From: Tetrapyrgos nigripes
Taxonomy: Eukaryota; Basidiomycota; Agaricomycetes; Agaricales; Campanellaceae
Assembly: GCA_013368315.1 (NCBI GenBank)
Contig: JAACJM010000051.1
Span: 248,001 to 312,000 of the forward strand
Direction of reading: 5' to 3'
DNA length: 64,000 nt
Of the stretch, positions 21,581 through 34,600 are shown one piece after another. The position numbers and the translations under genes were made by a program. The notes beneath the pieces are model-generated. The model worked only from the letters and a program-made list of their open reading frames with translations. It was not told the origin of the DNA and did not search any database. Numbering within the stretch: position 1 is the first letter of the stretch; every line of letters starts with the position of its first letter.

Positions 21581-21685
21581 GCTTTCACTACCACCATAAA
21601 CCGAGCTTGCGTGCCATCCCCACTTGCAGCAGCGATGACAACAGCAAGTGGGCTGTTAACATTGCTATCCGACACTTCAAGCAAG

Positions 21686-21730
21686 GGGCCTCGTAATTTG
21701 CCATGCGAAGCAGTGGCCCCTTACCCCAGT
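21686..21730 (+). repeat. SINE-like repeat, head-A fragment
   Basis: Forward head A: GGGGCCTCGTAATTTGCC, GCGAAGCAGTGGCCCC, TTACCCCAGT. Confidence 0.7.
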
Positions 21731-22398
21731 CCTATTTATAGGACGAGTCTTATTGTGAGCTCAAATGGCTGCATTTTTCGTATCCCAGGAAAATATATCC
21801 TATTCTGTCAGCTCGGCAAACTCGGCACTAAGCACCTCCGCAAATTCTCTGCTATTCTCTGTCAAGCTTTCATCAAGCAACGAACGAGTGCCCAGTGCCC
21901 AGTCCATGACCCATATCTATTTCTTCAGAGTCAATTGCGTAATGAAATGAGGACTCATACCTGCCGCTGTATACAGTGGCCCTCACCAATATATTTTCTT
22001 GCTCTAAAAATCTCAAATTCCAGCCTAGTACACCCGTGTGCGTAAGTCCTACAACAGGTACAACTCTGTGTTGGTACCGCAGAGGTGGAGGCCAACGGTC
22101 GGTGTCCAAGGGTGAAGGCACACTTGCATTACTTGCACATTTAGGACTCGGACTTTTCACAGGCAATAAATTGTCCAAGTGCATACGACAAATCTAAGAT
22201 TCACATCCGCTGAGTTCGCTAAGTAAATAGAGAAAATTGAAAGAAAATCGGCTGCACAGATTGTCAATGACTCGAGAATATCTGTTTCAAAACTAAAAAA
22301 AAAATATCAGAGAACGTAAGATAGGAAAGGAATGCAACGGAGTACGTACCAATGAAGAGACCCAGTCTGAGAGGATATACAATGGAATTTGAATGAAA

Positions 22399-24174
22399 TT
22401 AGATATGAGGAATGAGGGCCGTCCATTCTACAGTTTGATAGGCGCTGGGAGGAAGTGCGCACAGCTCTGTCAGGGCGAGGATAATGAGGGTTACCCAGGC
22501 AATGTCATAGAGAGCCGCAGAGAGAGTCATAAGTCCAACCAAAACAGGGTTGACACCCCATTTCAAATCATCCCAGTTACTGGAAAATATGCCTGCTACG
22601 ATGATGACTGAATCCAGGGGGACTGATGGTGGTAAAAGTATTCCCAAGGCGGGAAAACAGGTACAATAACAGCACAAGCACGCCACATGATTTGCTCTAT
22701 GCGGGATGGGAATGTGAAAGCCCAGGAGATGCAGTGGATGGCCCCAAATATGGCCGCAACAGAAAAAAATAACGAAGCTTGTGAGCGCATTGAGGGCTTG
22801 TTGAACCCGGCTTCATAATGGGCTTGTCCGAGTGTTAGGTTAGCACCTTTGCCCATCAACACGCGAATAGGGTAGAAAGCGATTTGAAATGGAATGATAT
22901 AGAAGGGACGATTGCGATATAAACCTTTCCAACCAGACCGTATTTCCTGACTGATCGTCTGGAACCAATCCCATATGGTGTGCAAAAACTCCTTCAATCC
23001 CGCTGTACCTCTCTGCTCAGAACTATAATCTTGGGGTTTGGTTGAACAATTGATTTTGATGGGGAAACGGACCCGGTGAGGTTTATTCCACCAAAAAAAA
23101 TATGTCCCAAAGTTGAGTAACGCGAAAGCGAGTGTGAGTATCTCAAGGTTCGTGACTGAGATCCCTTCCACACCACGAGCAATGCATTGGGAAATGAACC
23201 ATGTGGCCTGTCCTATGGTGATGAATTTGGACAGAACATCACTCTTTCCTTTATCCTTGATCTTATCCTCTGTGACTGATATGAGCTTCCTCTGCAGAAG
23301 AAGCTCAAGTAGACATGACGTCAAGGATAGACGGTAAACTATCCAACCAACCTGCCAGTATGTTATAAGCACAATTTGGCTTCAGGCAGAAAGTGAGAGC
23401 TCACAGATTCTTCCTCTTCTTTGATGACTGGCTGCTCCTCCTCCTCAACCTGCTCCCCTTCTCCACCAGGCTGCTGCCCCTGTTCAAATTCCAACTGCCC
23501 TTCATGGTTCTTCAAATGCCCTTTGATGAATTTATCCTCAAGCTCCATCTATGTTGATTGCCGCCTCTCTATCCTTCTTGGTGAACCACTCCTTATCCTG
23601 AAGTGTACGCAAATACTTCTCTCCATCATATAACACAAACCCTCCCATGATAACGAAAAATCCGTAGTCTTCGTCCAGTTATATTTCTCTTCAAAGTTAA
23701 AAACCTTTAGACAATCTGCAGAGAATGTAATTAATATAGTAATCACGCACCTCCGTATTTCTTTGCTATCTTACCAGCTGCGAACCATCGTCGTACAGCC
23801 CACAAGATAATCGTCTCTGGTAACACGAGTGCGAAAATCATGACCAGAATATTTTGAAGCGTGACAACAGCGTCGTGAACATCGGATGAGTCACCGATAA
23901 TTTTCGAGTTATCATAATTCCAGTAGAATTTTCTCGGAATGTTTGGATGAATCACAACCCAGGTACAGGTGAAAACCACCGTGATGCAGCTGTAAATTAT
24001 CTGCTCCATTGTCCTACGGTTGCAAATATCATCGCAACTGTCAAACCCTGACCCATCAGTGGATGCAAAAGTGTCATTGACGAGGACAGCGGTATCCGCA
24101 GCGAGAAGAGGACGTGCCAATGCGTACAGGATGAGCATAGCTGGTGTGAGTGGGGATACAGATGTGAGGAACAC
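22399..24174 (-). CDS. Multi-pass membrane protein of the Agaricomycete orphan family
   Basis: Transcribed leftward from ATG 24174-24172. Residues 1-25 form a signal peptide (L-T-P-A-M-L-I-L-Y-A-L-A). A cysteine pair then leads into the hallmark W-V-V-I-H-P-N-I-P-R and two membrane helices. The next exon (about 23690-23560) reads G-F-F-V-I-M-G-G-F-V-L-Y-D-G-E and W-F-T-K-K. An acidic loop follows (23548-23363). Then come D-K-G-K-S-D..S-K..Q-A-T-W-F-I-S-Q-C-I-A-R and F-W-W-N-K-P-H (about 23270-23040), and the conserved end L-P-P-S-A-Y-Q-T-V-E-W (to 22399). I recognise this layout from a large paralogous family of unknown function. Frame changes at about 23550, 23340 and 22640 may be short introns or lesions; I could not fit all splice sites, so it may be a recent pseudogene. 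Confidence 0.6.
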
Positions 24175-24469
24175 AATGCTACTTACTTATAACATCAAGG
24201 TGTAAATGGGCATTGTGCTTGGCAACACGATAACATGGTGCACAAACGGGTATTGAACCAAGTGATAATGCGAAGCATGTTTACATATTGATTGACAAGC
24301 TGTACTTCTGATACTCTGATAGAGGACCAAAACATGAGTATGTAGCAGAGAGGAAGTTTCATTCAACAAGGATGACTGACTGATGTTTCATAGAGGAACC
24401 TAAGTACGCCTGTTTTCACCCTCGCTTTTCACTCTTGACAGGATGCACTGTGTCAGGTATGAAGGGCTT

Positions 24470-24790
24470 GTGGGCCACTGCTCCGCGTGGTAAGAACGAG
24501 GCCCCTAATTAAATGGTGAAGGTGCCAGTGAAGTCTGGAGTCCTGGACCGTGTCTGTTACGAGGCCTTTAGGCTGAGTTAATTTATGTCGTAGCGACCTC
24601 CCAGATCTTTTCCATGGGTTCAAACTCCCACCCCTGTTCGTTGGCGCACATTGGGTGCTTATCTGGAATCACGGTCGAGACCCATCCAAGACCCATGACG
24701 TTGTTCACGGCTTCCTCGGACCAACGCGAGGCCTTTCTGTCGACAACCACAACGTCATGCAAACGTCATGCCAGCTGGCAGCGTGTCGAC
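24470..24790 (+). repeat. Paired SINE-like copies (reverse head A, forward head B with body)
   Basis: At 24470-24515 the reverse strand carries head A (GGGGCCTCG...CAGTGGCCC). From 24553 a forward copy reads GTTACGAGGCCTTTAGGC, GTCGTAGCGACCTCCCAG, and a good B box, GGGTTCAAACTCCCACCCC (24615-24635). It continues to a tail with CAACCACAACGTCATGC. Confidence 0.75.
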
Positions 24791-24976
24791 TCTCTCGTTT
24801 TCACTGCCAGCGTCGACAATGTCCACCGCCCTATTCCTCCACTCCTCAAGCTTGCATTCGCATCAAGTACAAACCTTGTAATTCTTATCTTCAAATCCTC
24901 TTTCGTTGTTTTAGCTCTCTTTCTCTCAGCAGCTGCAGCGTAGTCAATATAAGAGGAAAATTTTGGCTTTATTGAA

Positions 24977-25130
24977 CAGGCCTCATAGCTTGCCACGCGA
25001 AGTGATGGCTTTTTACCCCAGTTAATTAATTTATGTCGTAGCGACCTCCCAGATCTTTTCCACGGGTTCAATCTCCCACCCCTAAGCCAGTCTCTGTCCT
25101 TCCCAACAACCGAAATGTCTCCGATACTTA
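24977..25130 (+). repeat. SINE-like repeat, head A joined to body
   Basis: This is the most complete head-A copy. It runs GGCCTCATAGCTTGCCACGC, TTACCCCAGTTAATT, GTCGTAGCGACCTCCCAG and the B box GGGTTCAATCTCCCACCCC. The spacing of an A-box-like TAGCTTGCC and this B box suggests a tRNA-derived pol III promoter. No poly(A) or simple-repeat end is visible. Confidence 0.7.
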
Positions 25131-26760
25131 CTTGACCGAAAACCCGAAAAGCCGACAACTGTACAGTGTCATCGTTATGACGCGTGTTTCCTCCTCTCAA
25201 CTGTCACAAAGTGGGCGTAGCTCTTCCGCGTCCTCCCCATTTTCATTCTCATACTGGTTGAGCTTTCTCTTCCACCTTCAGCTTGAAGTGAGTACTCCAT
25301 CCACAAGTCTAAATACGCTGTCACTTACAGGAAAAGAAAAAAATACGCAGATGTCAATGCCAGGTGTGTACTGACCAGTGAACGAGGATTGTAAAGAGAG
25401 AAGGGGTTGGTATTTAACCCAAAAGTGTGTCTTCTACTTTCTTTCTTCTCTTCCTTTGGTTAACACTTTGTTTAGAACGATACTTACCTCATTACATATC
25501 TCACCAACAATGTCGCCGACATAGAGCTCTCAGCAAGAGCACACAATATACCGTACGGCCCATCCCAATTATGACAGGTTCCTGGGATTAAGATGGTGTG
25601 TTTACTGACTACTTTTCGTCTGAGCTTACACTAACGATCTCTAATACAGGGCAGCTTGGAATAGTAGATCAAAGTCGCGTTTCAAGCATGTAGTGCGTCT
25701 CCCTTCTTTTCGTGTTAGACGGTTCTGACTAACACTCATTCATTCTTGACTCTGCTTCTCTAAATGTCCAATCCATCCTCTCCCGGTACCCGATGCCCTG
25801 ATGTCACCCTCAATGAAGATATTTCAGATCATTCGGTCGAAACTACAAAGGCAAGTTGTCCTTGTTGGTCTCTACCTTCCCGACGACCGAAATGTCTGGA
25901 CTCGGTCTGGACCGGGTCCAATGATGTTGACAACCACAACTGTTGCCGTCGAAATGCCAGCCACGGTATTTACCGAAAACTGTACAGTTATGACGTCAAA
26001 CAAACACACCTTTCCAACCACTACATCCATTCTTGATGGTTGCGACCAGCTCAAGAACTCTATCATTTAATCTTGCGCTTCGGGCGAATATTCCCTCCTC
26101 ACTTCTTCATGACTTCGATCCCTTGTGCATTCTTAACTCGTTACTGAATATGTAGCTGACTTTCTTTTCATTTGTTCGCCCTTATGCTCCTCTTCTTTAC
26201 CTCTTCAACTTCGCGTTTCCTGTTACGGCTCCCTCACCCCCTCTCGTTCCCGTTTGACTTTGTCTGTATCCAGACAATGACACGAATCTGAAAATATTTG
26301 GGATGTAGGACGTCGAATCACCATCAAGAACCCAAGGAATGCCAGGTTCTTGAGTAGAGTGCTGGAGAATTTGGGGTGGTTCAAGATCGGGGTTGGCATT
26401 GAAGTTCGCGCTTTTGTTTCTTTCCTTTTTTAGTTCTTTTCCTTCCTGTTTTGTGCATGGGGTCAGCGTTGCCACTCCTATATTCCGTCTTTTATTCTTT
26501 TGCTCTGCCTCTTCGTATTTCAGTAATATTTCTCTGCGTTACTGGGGCTCCGTTGTAGTTAGCGTTTAGACTCCTTTTGGATACCACCGGCAAGTGCATC
26601 AAAGTTCTCGCTGCTTGCCATGCTTCAACGCTTCACTGTGTTTTTGGTTCCTTTGATCCGTGCATTGGTTTTTGCTCCAGTCCCTTTCCTTCCCTGTTTA
26701 TCAAATTTTCCTGCTGTTGCACACCTGCATGTCAGTAGGTACAATCTGTCAAGAAGTATA
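25131..26760. other. Intergenic DNA with one repeat-tail fragment
   Basis: No convincing gene is seen. A tail fragment of the SINE-like family lies at about 25865-25960 (CCGAAATGTCTGGACTCGG, CAACCACAACTG). Short frames here lack codon or motif support. The TC-rich stretches around 25430-25460 and 26160-26260 could be fungal promoter pyrimidine tracts, but no start is evident after them. Confidence 0.4.
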
Positions 26761-26818
26761 AGATTATGGATTCAATAATGCCACTACTCAAGCACATAGA
26801 CACCCAAAGGAAAAAGAG

Positions 26819-27000
26819 GGCCTCGTATATTGCCATGCAAAGCAGTGGCATCTTTCCCCAGTTAATTTATGTCGCAGAGCGACCTCCCAGATCTTTTCCA
26901 CTGGTTCAAACTCCCACCCCTGTTTTTTGGCGCTCGTCAAGCGCTCATGGTCGAGACCACCATGACGTCGCTAACCGCTTCCTCGGACCACGTAACTAAG
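26819..27000 (+). repeat. SINE-like repeat, head A to tail start
   Basis: Forward copy with GGGCCTCGTATATTGCC, GTCGCAGAGCGACCTCCC and the B box TGGTTCAAACTCCCACCCC (about 26902-26921). The tail carries CCTCGGACCACG. Confidence 0.75.
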
Positions 27001-27159
27001 GCAGCATTGAGTGTGCCTTGCTTCCTCCTCCTCATGTCTGGGTTCCTCCACCAGTGGTCAAGGTGCTCATACTGATTTCTTCCACTGTTATAACAGCATT
27101 TACTTACATGTACTATGTTGCCTCTTGAAAACTGTACACTAATATGTGCTGCTGAAATC

Positions 27160-27362
27160 CCGAAGGCCTTGTAGCTTGCCACGCAAAGCGATGGCACTTT
27201 ACCCCAGTGACGTACTCACATTGTATCAAGCGTCAGTTGAAATGGCAGTGTTCGGGCACTTCAGAGCGCTGAGGTGGCGTGTAAAAGTTAGAACCCATGA
27301 GAACCTTCAGTACTCAATTGGGGGGTCGACATAAGTTAACTCGGCCTAAAGGGCCTTGTAAT
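27160..27362. repeat. SINE-like head A (plus) and head B (minus), facing pair
   Basis: Head A reads forward at 27163-27212 (GGCCTTGTAGCTTGCCACGC, TTTACCCCAGT). At 27328-27360 the reverse strand carries head B (ATTACAAGGCCCTTTAGGCC, GTTAACTTATGTCG). About 115 bp separate them. Confidence 0.65.
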
Positions 27363-28930
27363 GTATGGTACATTTGCCTGGATCTATCCTAAGACCTGAA
27401 CGCGTAATGCTTCCGCGGGTCGAAAACGGATATGAGCAAGGAAAAATCCAAAAGCCACCAGAAACACCTAAACAAAATAAAAGAGGTCCCCCGACACCTC
27501 AGGGTACTCCAGCTTGAACATCGCAGGCCTCGCAGCGACGTACTGTACCATTTCATTCAATTCGCGAATCCACAGTCACGGCCCCCCAAAATTCGCGAAA
27601 TTTTTCGAGCTGTCCAAGGTCACAACAGCTCGGACGTGAAAAGGACAGGTGAAACTCGTGGCAAAATACCCAAAAAAGGCAAATTTCCCGCGAAATTCGC
27701 GAAAATTTCTGCCCTGTCCCAGGTCACTGACCCCAATTCATGAAAAAAAAGTTCGCGAGACGAGGTCACAGTCAGAACCCCCCTCGCGAATTGATTAAAA
27801 TGGTACTGTAACTGTAACTGCAGTGTGTTAGATAGTGATACGGACGTCTTCTTTTGATAACACGGGCAAAATCTCAATTTTTTGACGTATATAAATATAC
27901 AATGCACATACCTTAGACGTAGATCGTTTGGAAGCTTCGGTGGGCTTTCACAAAGGAACAGAAGGAAGCGGTGACTGATGAGTAAGCACGCGGCATACCT
28001 CCGCAATCACAGTTCCAAAGCTTGGGAGTTTTAGGAATTTGTGAACGGGAAAAGCAGGGTATGATTTGACATAGCCACATGCAGAAATGGAGTGTAAGAA
28101 CAGTTTATGCACCATTCACTTGGGTTCTCACGGTGGCAGTCAACAGGTTGACTGCCAGGTACGCTCTCACGGCATGTTGACTGCAATGTTGACTGTCAAC
28201 ACTCCGTATTTTCATTCCATAGGGCGAATATTTCTTCAGAAAATATTAGAATTATACTAGAAGGTGCTCCCAGCCCATTATGGTAGAAATCCAGGTTTTT
28301 ATGTAGGCTGTATATAGTTCAATCACCCGCATTTATTTCCTGAATGGTATGTACAAGGCTTTAATTCTTCATCTTATCTGAGTCTCTCTACACGATTTGC
28401 TAACTGAAGAGATCATTGGCCAGAGCTGCAGCAATGCAGTTTGGTACCAACCTTCTGAGCTTTAGTTTGATGGGTTTTCTTTGTCTTTCTCTCAGGTTTT
28501 TTCTATCATTTATCTATTGTTTTATCTTCGTTCCTTACTGTGCTCAGCAGCGCATAGTCACTTTAGTCACCTTTAGCTTATTCTCTTATGACTCGTTTTG
28601 TATGATATCCATACAACAAGTCCCTATGAATACTTATATTTTATGTATCTACTACAGGAGTTCTGGAATACATGACTTACTCCAGTCTGTCAAGTCCAAG
28701 TCTCAGCAGCATGAACTGTTTGGAAACCATCTCCTGCTTCACTTCTACCTCTTGCTATGCCTCGTATCTCCCAAGAGTCCCTTGACACAACAAGAGCCTT
28801 GTTGATACTAGGCAATGGAAGTCTTACTTTGTACATTCTTGAGAGCCAGAATATAAAAAAACAGCCCACAGTCAGTGCCAGCTAAGTATCTAACATTCAA
28901 GTTTTATTTGTGCGGAGATTCTCTTGAAAT
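27363..28930. other. Intergenic DNA with TCGCGA-rich and GTTGACTG motifs
   Basis: No gene is supported. A cluster of TTCGCGAA-type palindromes lies at about 27560-27790 (five or more TCGCGA or CGCGAA sites). At 28131-28200 the word GTTGACTG or its inverse CAGTCAAC occurs four or more times. A 129-codon frame at 28416-28805 is hydrophobic and low in protein character. Confidence 0.4.
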
Positions 28931-28948
28931 CTCTCTTTTCCTTTTTTA

Positions 28949-29085
28949 TCGTGGTTAAATTATTTATTTAATATAGTCTAATTGCGAGTACTTCTCAGAG
29001 TCTCGCATTCCTCATTTTCACCGTTCCATCTTCTACTCAGGTAGTTCCTTCCTGTCCCAGTAATACCCATCTCATCTACATCTTG
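28949..29085 (+). repeat. A1 split direct repeat, left part
   Basis: 137 bp identical to 40039-40175 of A2. It is cut by gypsy-2 after TCTTG. Confidence 0.9.
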
Positions 29086-29569
29086 TGTCACGAATCGCTC
29101 CCCGTCTATTCATTTCCTTTCTATTCTTTTCCCTTTACTATCTACTTCCCACTTTAACCCCATAAACATCAACCATTTCTCATCATCGTCTATAGTTATC
29201 GTCTCTCTAGATCTATGACTCACATTCCTATCTCCTCCGATTCCTATCTCCATGGACATTCTCACTGTCAATCACTCCGTATGATCCAGTACCTTCATCT
29301 ATCCATATTCGACTCATTATTCTCTCACCCTTGACATTTCCACATGATACCGTCTATTATTACTTACTCTTTCCCATCTGTTCATATTTTACTTATATAC
29401 CTGTGATCCTTGTAACCTATTCCTTAGTTCGTTCACTTCGTCTCCGCTCCGTACTTTTACTACGCAGTGTTGAGCCTAGTCAGCTTACCTTCTCTCTATC
29501 TCTCTATCTTCCCTTCTCTCTCTTGTTGTGTGACTTGGGTGGTTATTGAGTGTACCGACAACCTTGACA
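29086..29569 (+). repeat. 5' LTR of gypsy-2
   Basis: 484-bp LTR. It lacks a 35-bp block present in the 3' LTR near 36780-36815. The sequence just after it (29570 onward) does not resemble a standard tRNA-complementary primer site. Confidence 0.93.
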
Positions 29570-30022
29570 CTTGAACGAACTCCCATACACCCACCTCACA
29601 ATTCCCTCATCGCACCCTATCCTTCACTCTGTCTACACCACACCCCCGAATTCGTATCGAACCTCCTGAAACCCCTCGTGACTACGAACGGATCCCACTC
29701 CCCCTTCCTCGCTACCTCTTGCACTCCGAATACTCGGTTTCTCACGGAAGAAAAATACGAACGGATCCTTGGAGCCTCGACCGACACTTTGTTTGCACAA
29801 GACGTTGGGTGTGGAAACTTATCTCAGGTGACGTAGTCCTCTCGACATTTTCATACATAACAGTGAAAGAGGACTTCAATACAGGAGAGACTGTGGTTCA
29901 GATTAGAGGACCTCTATTCCTCAGAGAACACGTTGACTACTCCCCATCATCACCTTCCCCCGAATATGGTCTAGCATCTTCCTTCATCCTAGGACCCAAC
30001 TACCTTTCTTAAAAATCAGTGT

Positions 30023-31546
30023 ATGACTGGTCGACGAACAGCATCTGCAGACCCGAACCTCCACTGTGCTGACCGACCACACGTATTCCATCCCTCATCA
30101 TCTCGAGACGCCGCCTACTTCGTCAAAGACGTCGACGACCCTTGGACTCCGTGCACCGTACAACCGTGCCTAAACACATATAACACTCAACGACTTACCG
30201 CTGAAGAAATTCCGAGTGGGTTACACATTATAACCCAACTCCAAGAACTCGCGATTCAAAAGGCACACCCAAAACCTAAACCTGCAACAGAATCGGAACA
30301 AGGAACCTCTACACCTACTAACCAACCTTCTGGATCTAACCCAGTACCAGAAACCCCTCCCAATAACCCACCAGAACCAGACAATCCCACTTCCCCACCT
30401 TCTTCGCCCATCATTCCATCTGCCGAAGGACCATCCGTAGCCCCTCGTCGTCCTCCTACACCTCCTTCCCCAGACCCATCAGACCCGAACGATTCAGTCA
30501 TGGCTGATACACCCCCTATCAGGTCGAATGGTACTTCCGAACGAGGAAGAAAGCCAGACGCCTTCAATGGAGAATGTAGCGAGGCAAAACGATGGCTGGC
30601 CCTGTTCAACAACTATCTACGCATGAATAAAGGAAAGTACCCGACCGAGGAAAGTCAGGTTTCACTATTCCTGTCATTCTTCACGGGAGAAAAAGGAGGA
30701 GATTGGGCAACGCAGAGATTGATAGAACGAGATGCAGATGAGGAGGATGAGAACTTGGCGAGTACACCAGGTGAATGGAGATGGATAACTTTGAAACAGA
30801 TATGGGATAGATTCAAAAAGGACTTCAAAGCTCTTGCCTCAGAAGATGTGGTGAGGACGAAGATCAAGTTTGCTAGAATGAAGGGAACGGATATTCGCAG
30901 CTACAACAGCATCTTCGATACATACGGAGAAGAATCCGAGTTCGGAGACGCGGCATTGTTGGAATTCTATCAGGATGGCTTACCACCCAAACTCCGAGAA
31001 GCAGTTGGAAGAACGTATCCGAAGTGGGATGACTTCGAGGAGTACAAGGAAAGAGCTGTGGAGCTTCATTTAGAATGGCTGAAGGAACGAGAAAGACAAG
31101 GACGCTGAAAAACTACTTCAACGTCGAAGAATAGTCCAGGTCCGTCTCAGGGAAGAACGGTAGCAAGCGTCAATGCACTTATGAATATGGGGCCAGGTGC
31201 TAGCTCGTCTTTCAATCCACTACCTAAGCTAACACCTGATGAAAGGGACCGACTTCGAAAATTAGGAGCGTGCTTCGCGTGTAGACAAACCGGACACATG
31301 AGCAATGAATGTCCGACATACCCGAGGACGCCATCTCAAAACACTTCCCGAACATTTCCCTCTCGCGCTATTCGAACAGCCGAAACCGCATCTTCTCCAC
31401 CGGTAACGGTAGCACAGGCGTCTTCATCTCGAAACACGATCAAGGAAATCTCCGACATGGTTAACAAGGTTAAAGGATTGGAAGGAGAAGAAAAGGAACA
31501 AGCAACCGTCTATTTAAAAGACGTCATGTCTAAATTGGATTTTTAA
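30023..31546 (+). pseudogene. gypsy-2 gag, one internal TGA
   Basis: Residues 1-150 are proline/serine/threonine-rich. The capsid region follows with R-K-P-D-A-F-N-G-E, a K-R-W-L-A-L-F-N-N-Y-L segment and Y-Q-D-G-L-P-P-K-L, typical of fungal chromovirus Gag. The frame reaches TGA at 31106-31108 (after R-Q-G-R) and stays open in the same frame to 31546. That second part includes an intact CCHC knuckle, C-F-A-C-R-Q-T-G-H-M-S-N-E-C-P (about 31270-31315). The stop is followed by K-T-T, so a CGA arginine codon changed to TGA is the simplest account. Upstream Gag-like text at 29546-30012 is in changing frames, and the true start may lie there. Confidence 0.85.
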
Positions 31547-31617
31547 ATCACTCCTCTGCTACGTCGTCAGTAGGAGTAGAACAGTACACCGGACAGTTAA
31601 AGAACAATCGATATAGT

Positions 31618-34600
31618 GTGTTATACCCCTCTAGTGAGCGAGTCTTTCCTTCAGAAATAAGAATGTCAGCAATCACTCGTAACAGACAGATACCATCAAT
31701 CACACTCAAAACTGAACTAATCGGCAAAGTTACTGGCAGAAAAATCGACGCAAACGCTCTAATAGACAGCGGTGCAGAAGGCATAATCATCAATGGTCAA
31801 TTCGCACAAAAAAATCAACTTACCCTCCTTCCTATCAAAAACCCATTCCCAGTTCAAAACGTCGACGGCTCTGAAAACACCATGGGATGGGTACGAGAAT
31901 ACACTATCCAAAATCTTCGTATCTATTCCCGAGACGACGAGGCGTATCACGAAGAACAGGCTGAATTCTATGTAACGGACATCGGGGATCATGATATAAT
32001 CCTCGGTACTGACTGGTTGAAAGAACATAATCCAGATATAGACTGGTCGGACTCACAGGTAGACATGACTAGATGTCCAGAAACATGCATCACGGCAAAA
32101 CCTCCCATTCTCCATTTGAAAACTAAATCCTTGAAACCCACAGTCGTCGATCCAAGAACCCACCACAAGGATTACCAAGTCAGATGGTTAGAACCAGTTG
32201 GACGATTCAAACCAGTTGCCCAACCGAAAATTGCAGGGCGACGACGTCGAATTCCTATTCGATCCTTCCACCGAAGTTCGGAAGAAACGGCAATCTTTAC
32301 TGAAGATGACTACGGGAGAGATATGATCCCAGAACGATGGGAACAGGACGTAATGGAAGAATTATTGGGGAAAGAGGAAAGAATGGATGAAGAGGCGTCA
32401 GGGACACCAAACCTAAACATCTGCACGGGTTTCACAAAAGCACAAGAACTCGCAGAGGCAGCCCAGCATGTTCAGGTCAATGTACCTCTTAAAGATAAGA
32501 TTCCTTCGCAATATCATCAGTTCCTACGAGTCTTTGACAAACAAACCTCAGAGCGATTACCGAAACGTGGCGAGTGGGATCACGCTATCGAATTAAAACC
32601 GGACTTTGAACCGCGCCCTTGCAAAACATACCCGTTATCCCCAAATGAACAAAAAGAGCTCGATGAATTCATCAAGGAGAACTTAGAGAAAGGGTATATA
32701 AGACCGTCGAAGTCTCCTATGGCAAGTCCCTTCTTCTTTGTAAAAAAGAAAGACGGAAAACTACGACCAGTACAGGACTATCGTGCCCTAAACAAAGGGA
32801 CCGTCAAAAACGAATACCCCTTGCCGCTTATATCAGAACTCGTAGACAAACTCAAAGGGGCACAAATATTTTCCAAAGTCGACCTCAGATGGGGATATAA
32901 CAACATACGCATCAGGAAGGGAGATGAATGGAAAGCGGCGTTTAAAACCAACCGCGGCCTCTTCAAACCAACGGTGATGTTTTTCGGTCTTATGAACTCT
33001 CCAGCTACATTCCAAGCGATGATGAACACTCTATTCAAGGACCTGATCAACTCCGGAAAAGTCGTAATCTATATGGACGATATTCTCATATTCACGGAAT
33101 CACTAGAAGAACATCAATACATGGTAAAACAAGTATTGGCATGACTCCATGATAACGACTTATATGCTAAACCGGAAAAATGCACTTTCGAAACTGATTC
33201 AGTGGAATTCCTCGGCCTCATCGTGTCACATAACACATTGGCGATGGACCCAGTCAAAGTTGAGGGCGTAACTAAATGGCCAGTCCCACGTAACGTCAAA
33301 GACGTACAATCATTCCTCGGCTTCGGAAACTTTTACCGTCGTTTCATACGCGATTTCTCAAAAATTGCACGACCACTGTTCGATCTCACGAAAAAGGAGC
33401 ACCCATGGGAATGGTCCGAAGAAGCTCAAACGGCTTTCCAAGCACTCAAAGATACGTTTACGACTTCACCAGTCCTTCTCATGCCTGATCACTCTAAACC
33501 ATACCGAGTAGAAGTTGATGCGTCAGATTACGCTACAGGAGGTATCCTACAACAACAAGGATCGGATGGCAAGTGGCATCCAGTAGCCTACCTGTCAAAA
33601 GCGTTATCCGAAACCGAACGGAATTACGACATTCACGACAAAGAACTGCTAGCGATCATACGCGGACTCGAAGCCTGGCGACACTACCTCGAAGGAGGAC
33701 CACATACCATCGAAATCTTGACCGATCACGACAACCTCAGGTACTTCACTACGGCTCAAAAACTCAGCCAACGACAAGCAAGAATGGCCTTGTTCCTGAC
33801 CAGATTCGATTTTATGCTCACCCATAAACCTGGGAACCTGAACCGGAGTGACCCACTCTCTCGGAGATCAGACCATAAAGAGGGGGTCGAAAACGACAAC
33901 AAAGACAGGGTCTTGCTCGACCCCAGATTCTTCAGAATTCGAGCGACATGGCCAGGAACGGTAACCGCAATAGGAGATGCGGAATTGAAAAGATGGATTA
34001 AGGAGTGTCCAAAGAAGGATGCTGAAGTCGTGAGTGCGTTACAGACTATCTTTAACAACGGACCACGCGCGTTGGCAAAAAATCTACAGGAATGGAACTA
34101 CGAGGACGGGATCATCTTATTCAGAGGAAAGATCTACATCCCGAACGACCAACAACTCAGACGGGATATTGTCAAGATGCATCACGATAGCCTTACTGCA
34201 GGACACCCGGGACGATTCAAAACATATGAACTCATCAGTAGAGAATTCTGGTGGCCTGGTATGTCAGTATTCGTTCGTAACTATGTTGAAGGATGCGCTA
34301 CCTGTCAATTAACCAAGGCAAATAACCATCCGGCGCATGTACCTTTAATTCCGAACGAAATACCGGAACGACCCTTTGGCACTATTACGACCGACTTCAT
34401 CACGGATTTACCAGAATGCGACGGCTTCAATGCAATTCACGTCACAGTCAACCGTTCAACAAAAACAGTTGTCATTTCCCCATGCAGAAAAGATATCGAT
34501 AGCAACGGAACAATTGACCTATTGTTCAACAACACTTGGCGACGATACGGCTTGTGGGACAAAATGATATCTGACCGCGGACCTCAATTCGCAAGTCAAG

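Noticed and set aside
24766..25200. 144-codon reverse-strand frame
   Set aside because: It is antisense to two SINE-like copies, and its translation is explained by the repeat body and tail.
29331..29549. 72-codon frame in the 5' LTR of gypsy-2
   Set aside because: The same frame recurs in the 3' LTR and has only low-complexity hydrophobic text; it is LTR sequence, not a gene.
30256..30612. Glycine-rich reverse-strand frame
   Set aside because: It is the antisense of the proline-rich Gag N-terminus of gypsy-2.
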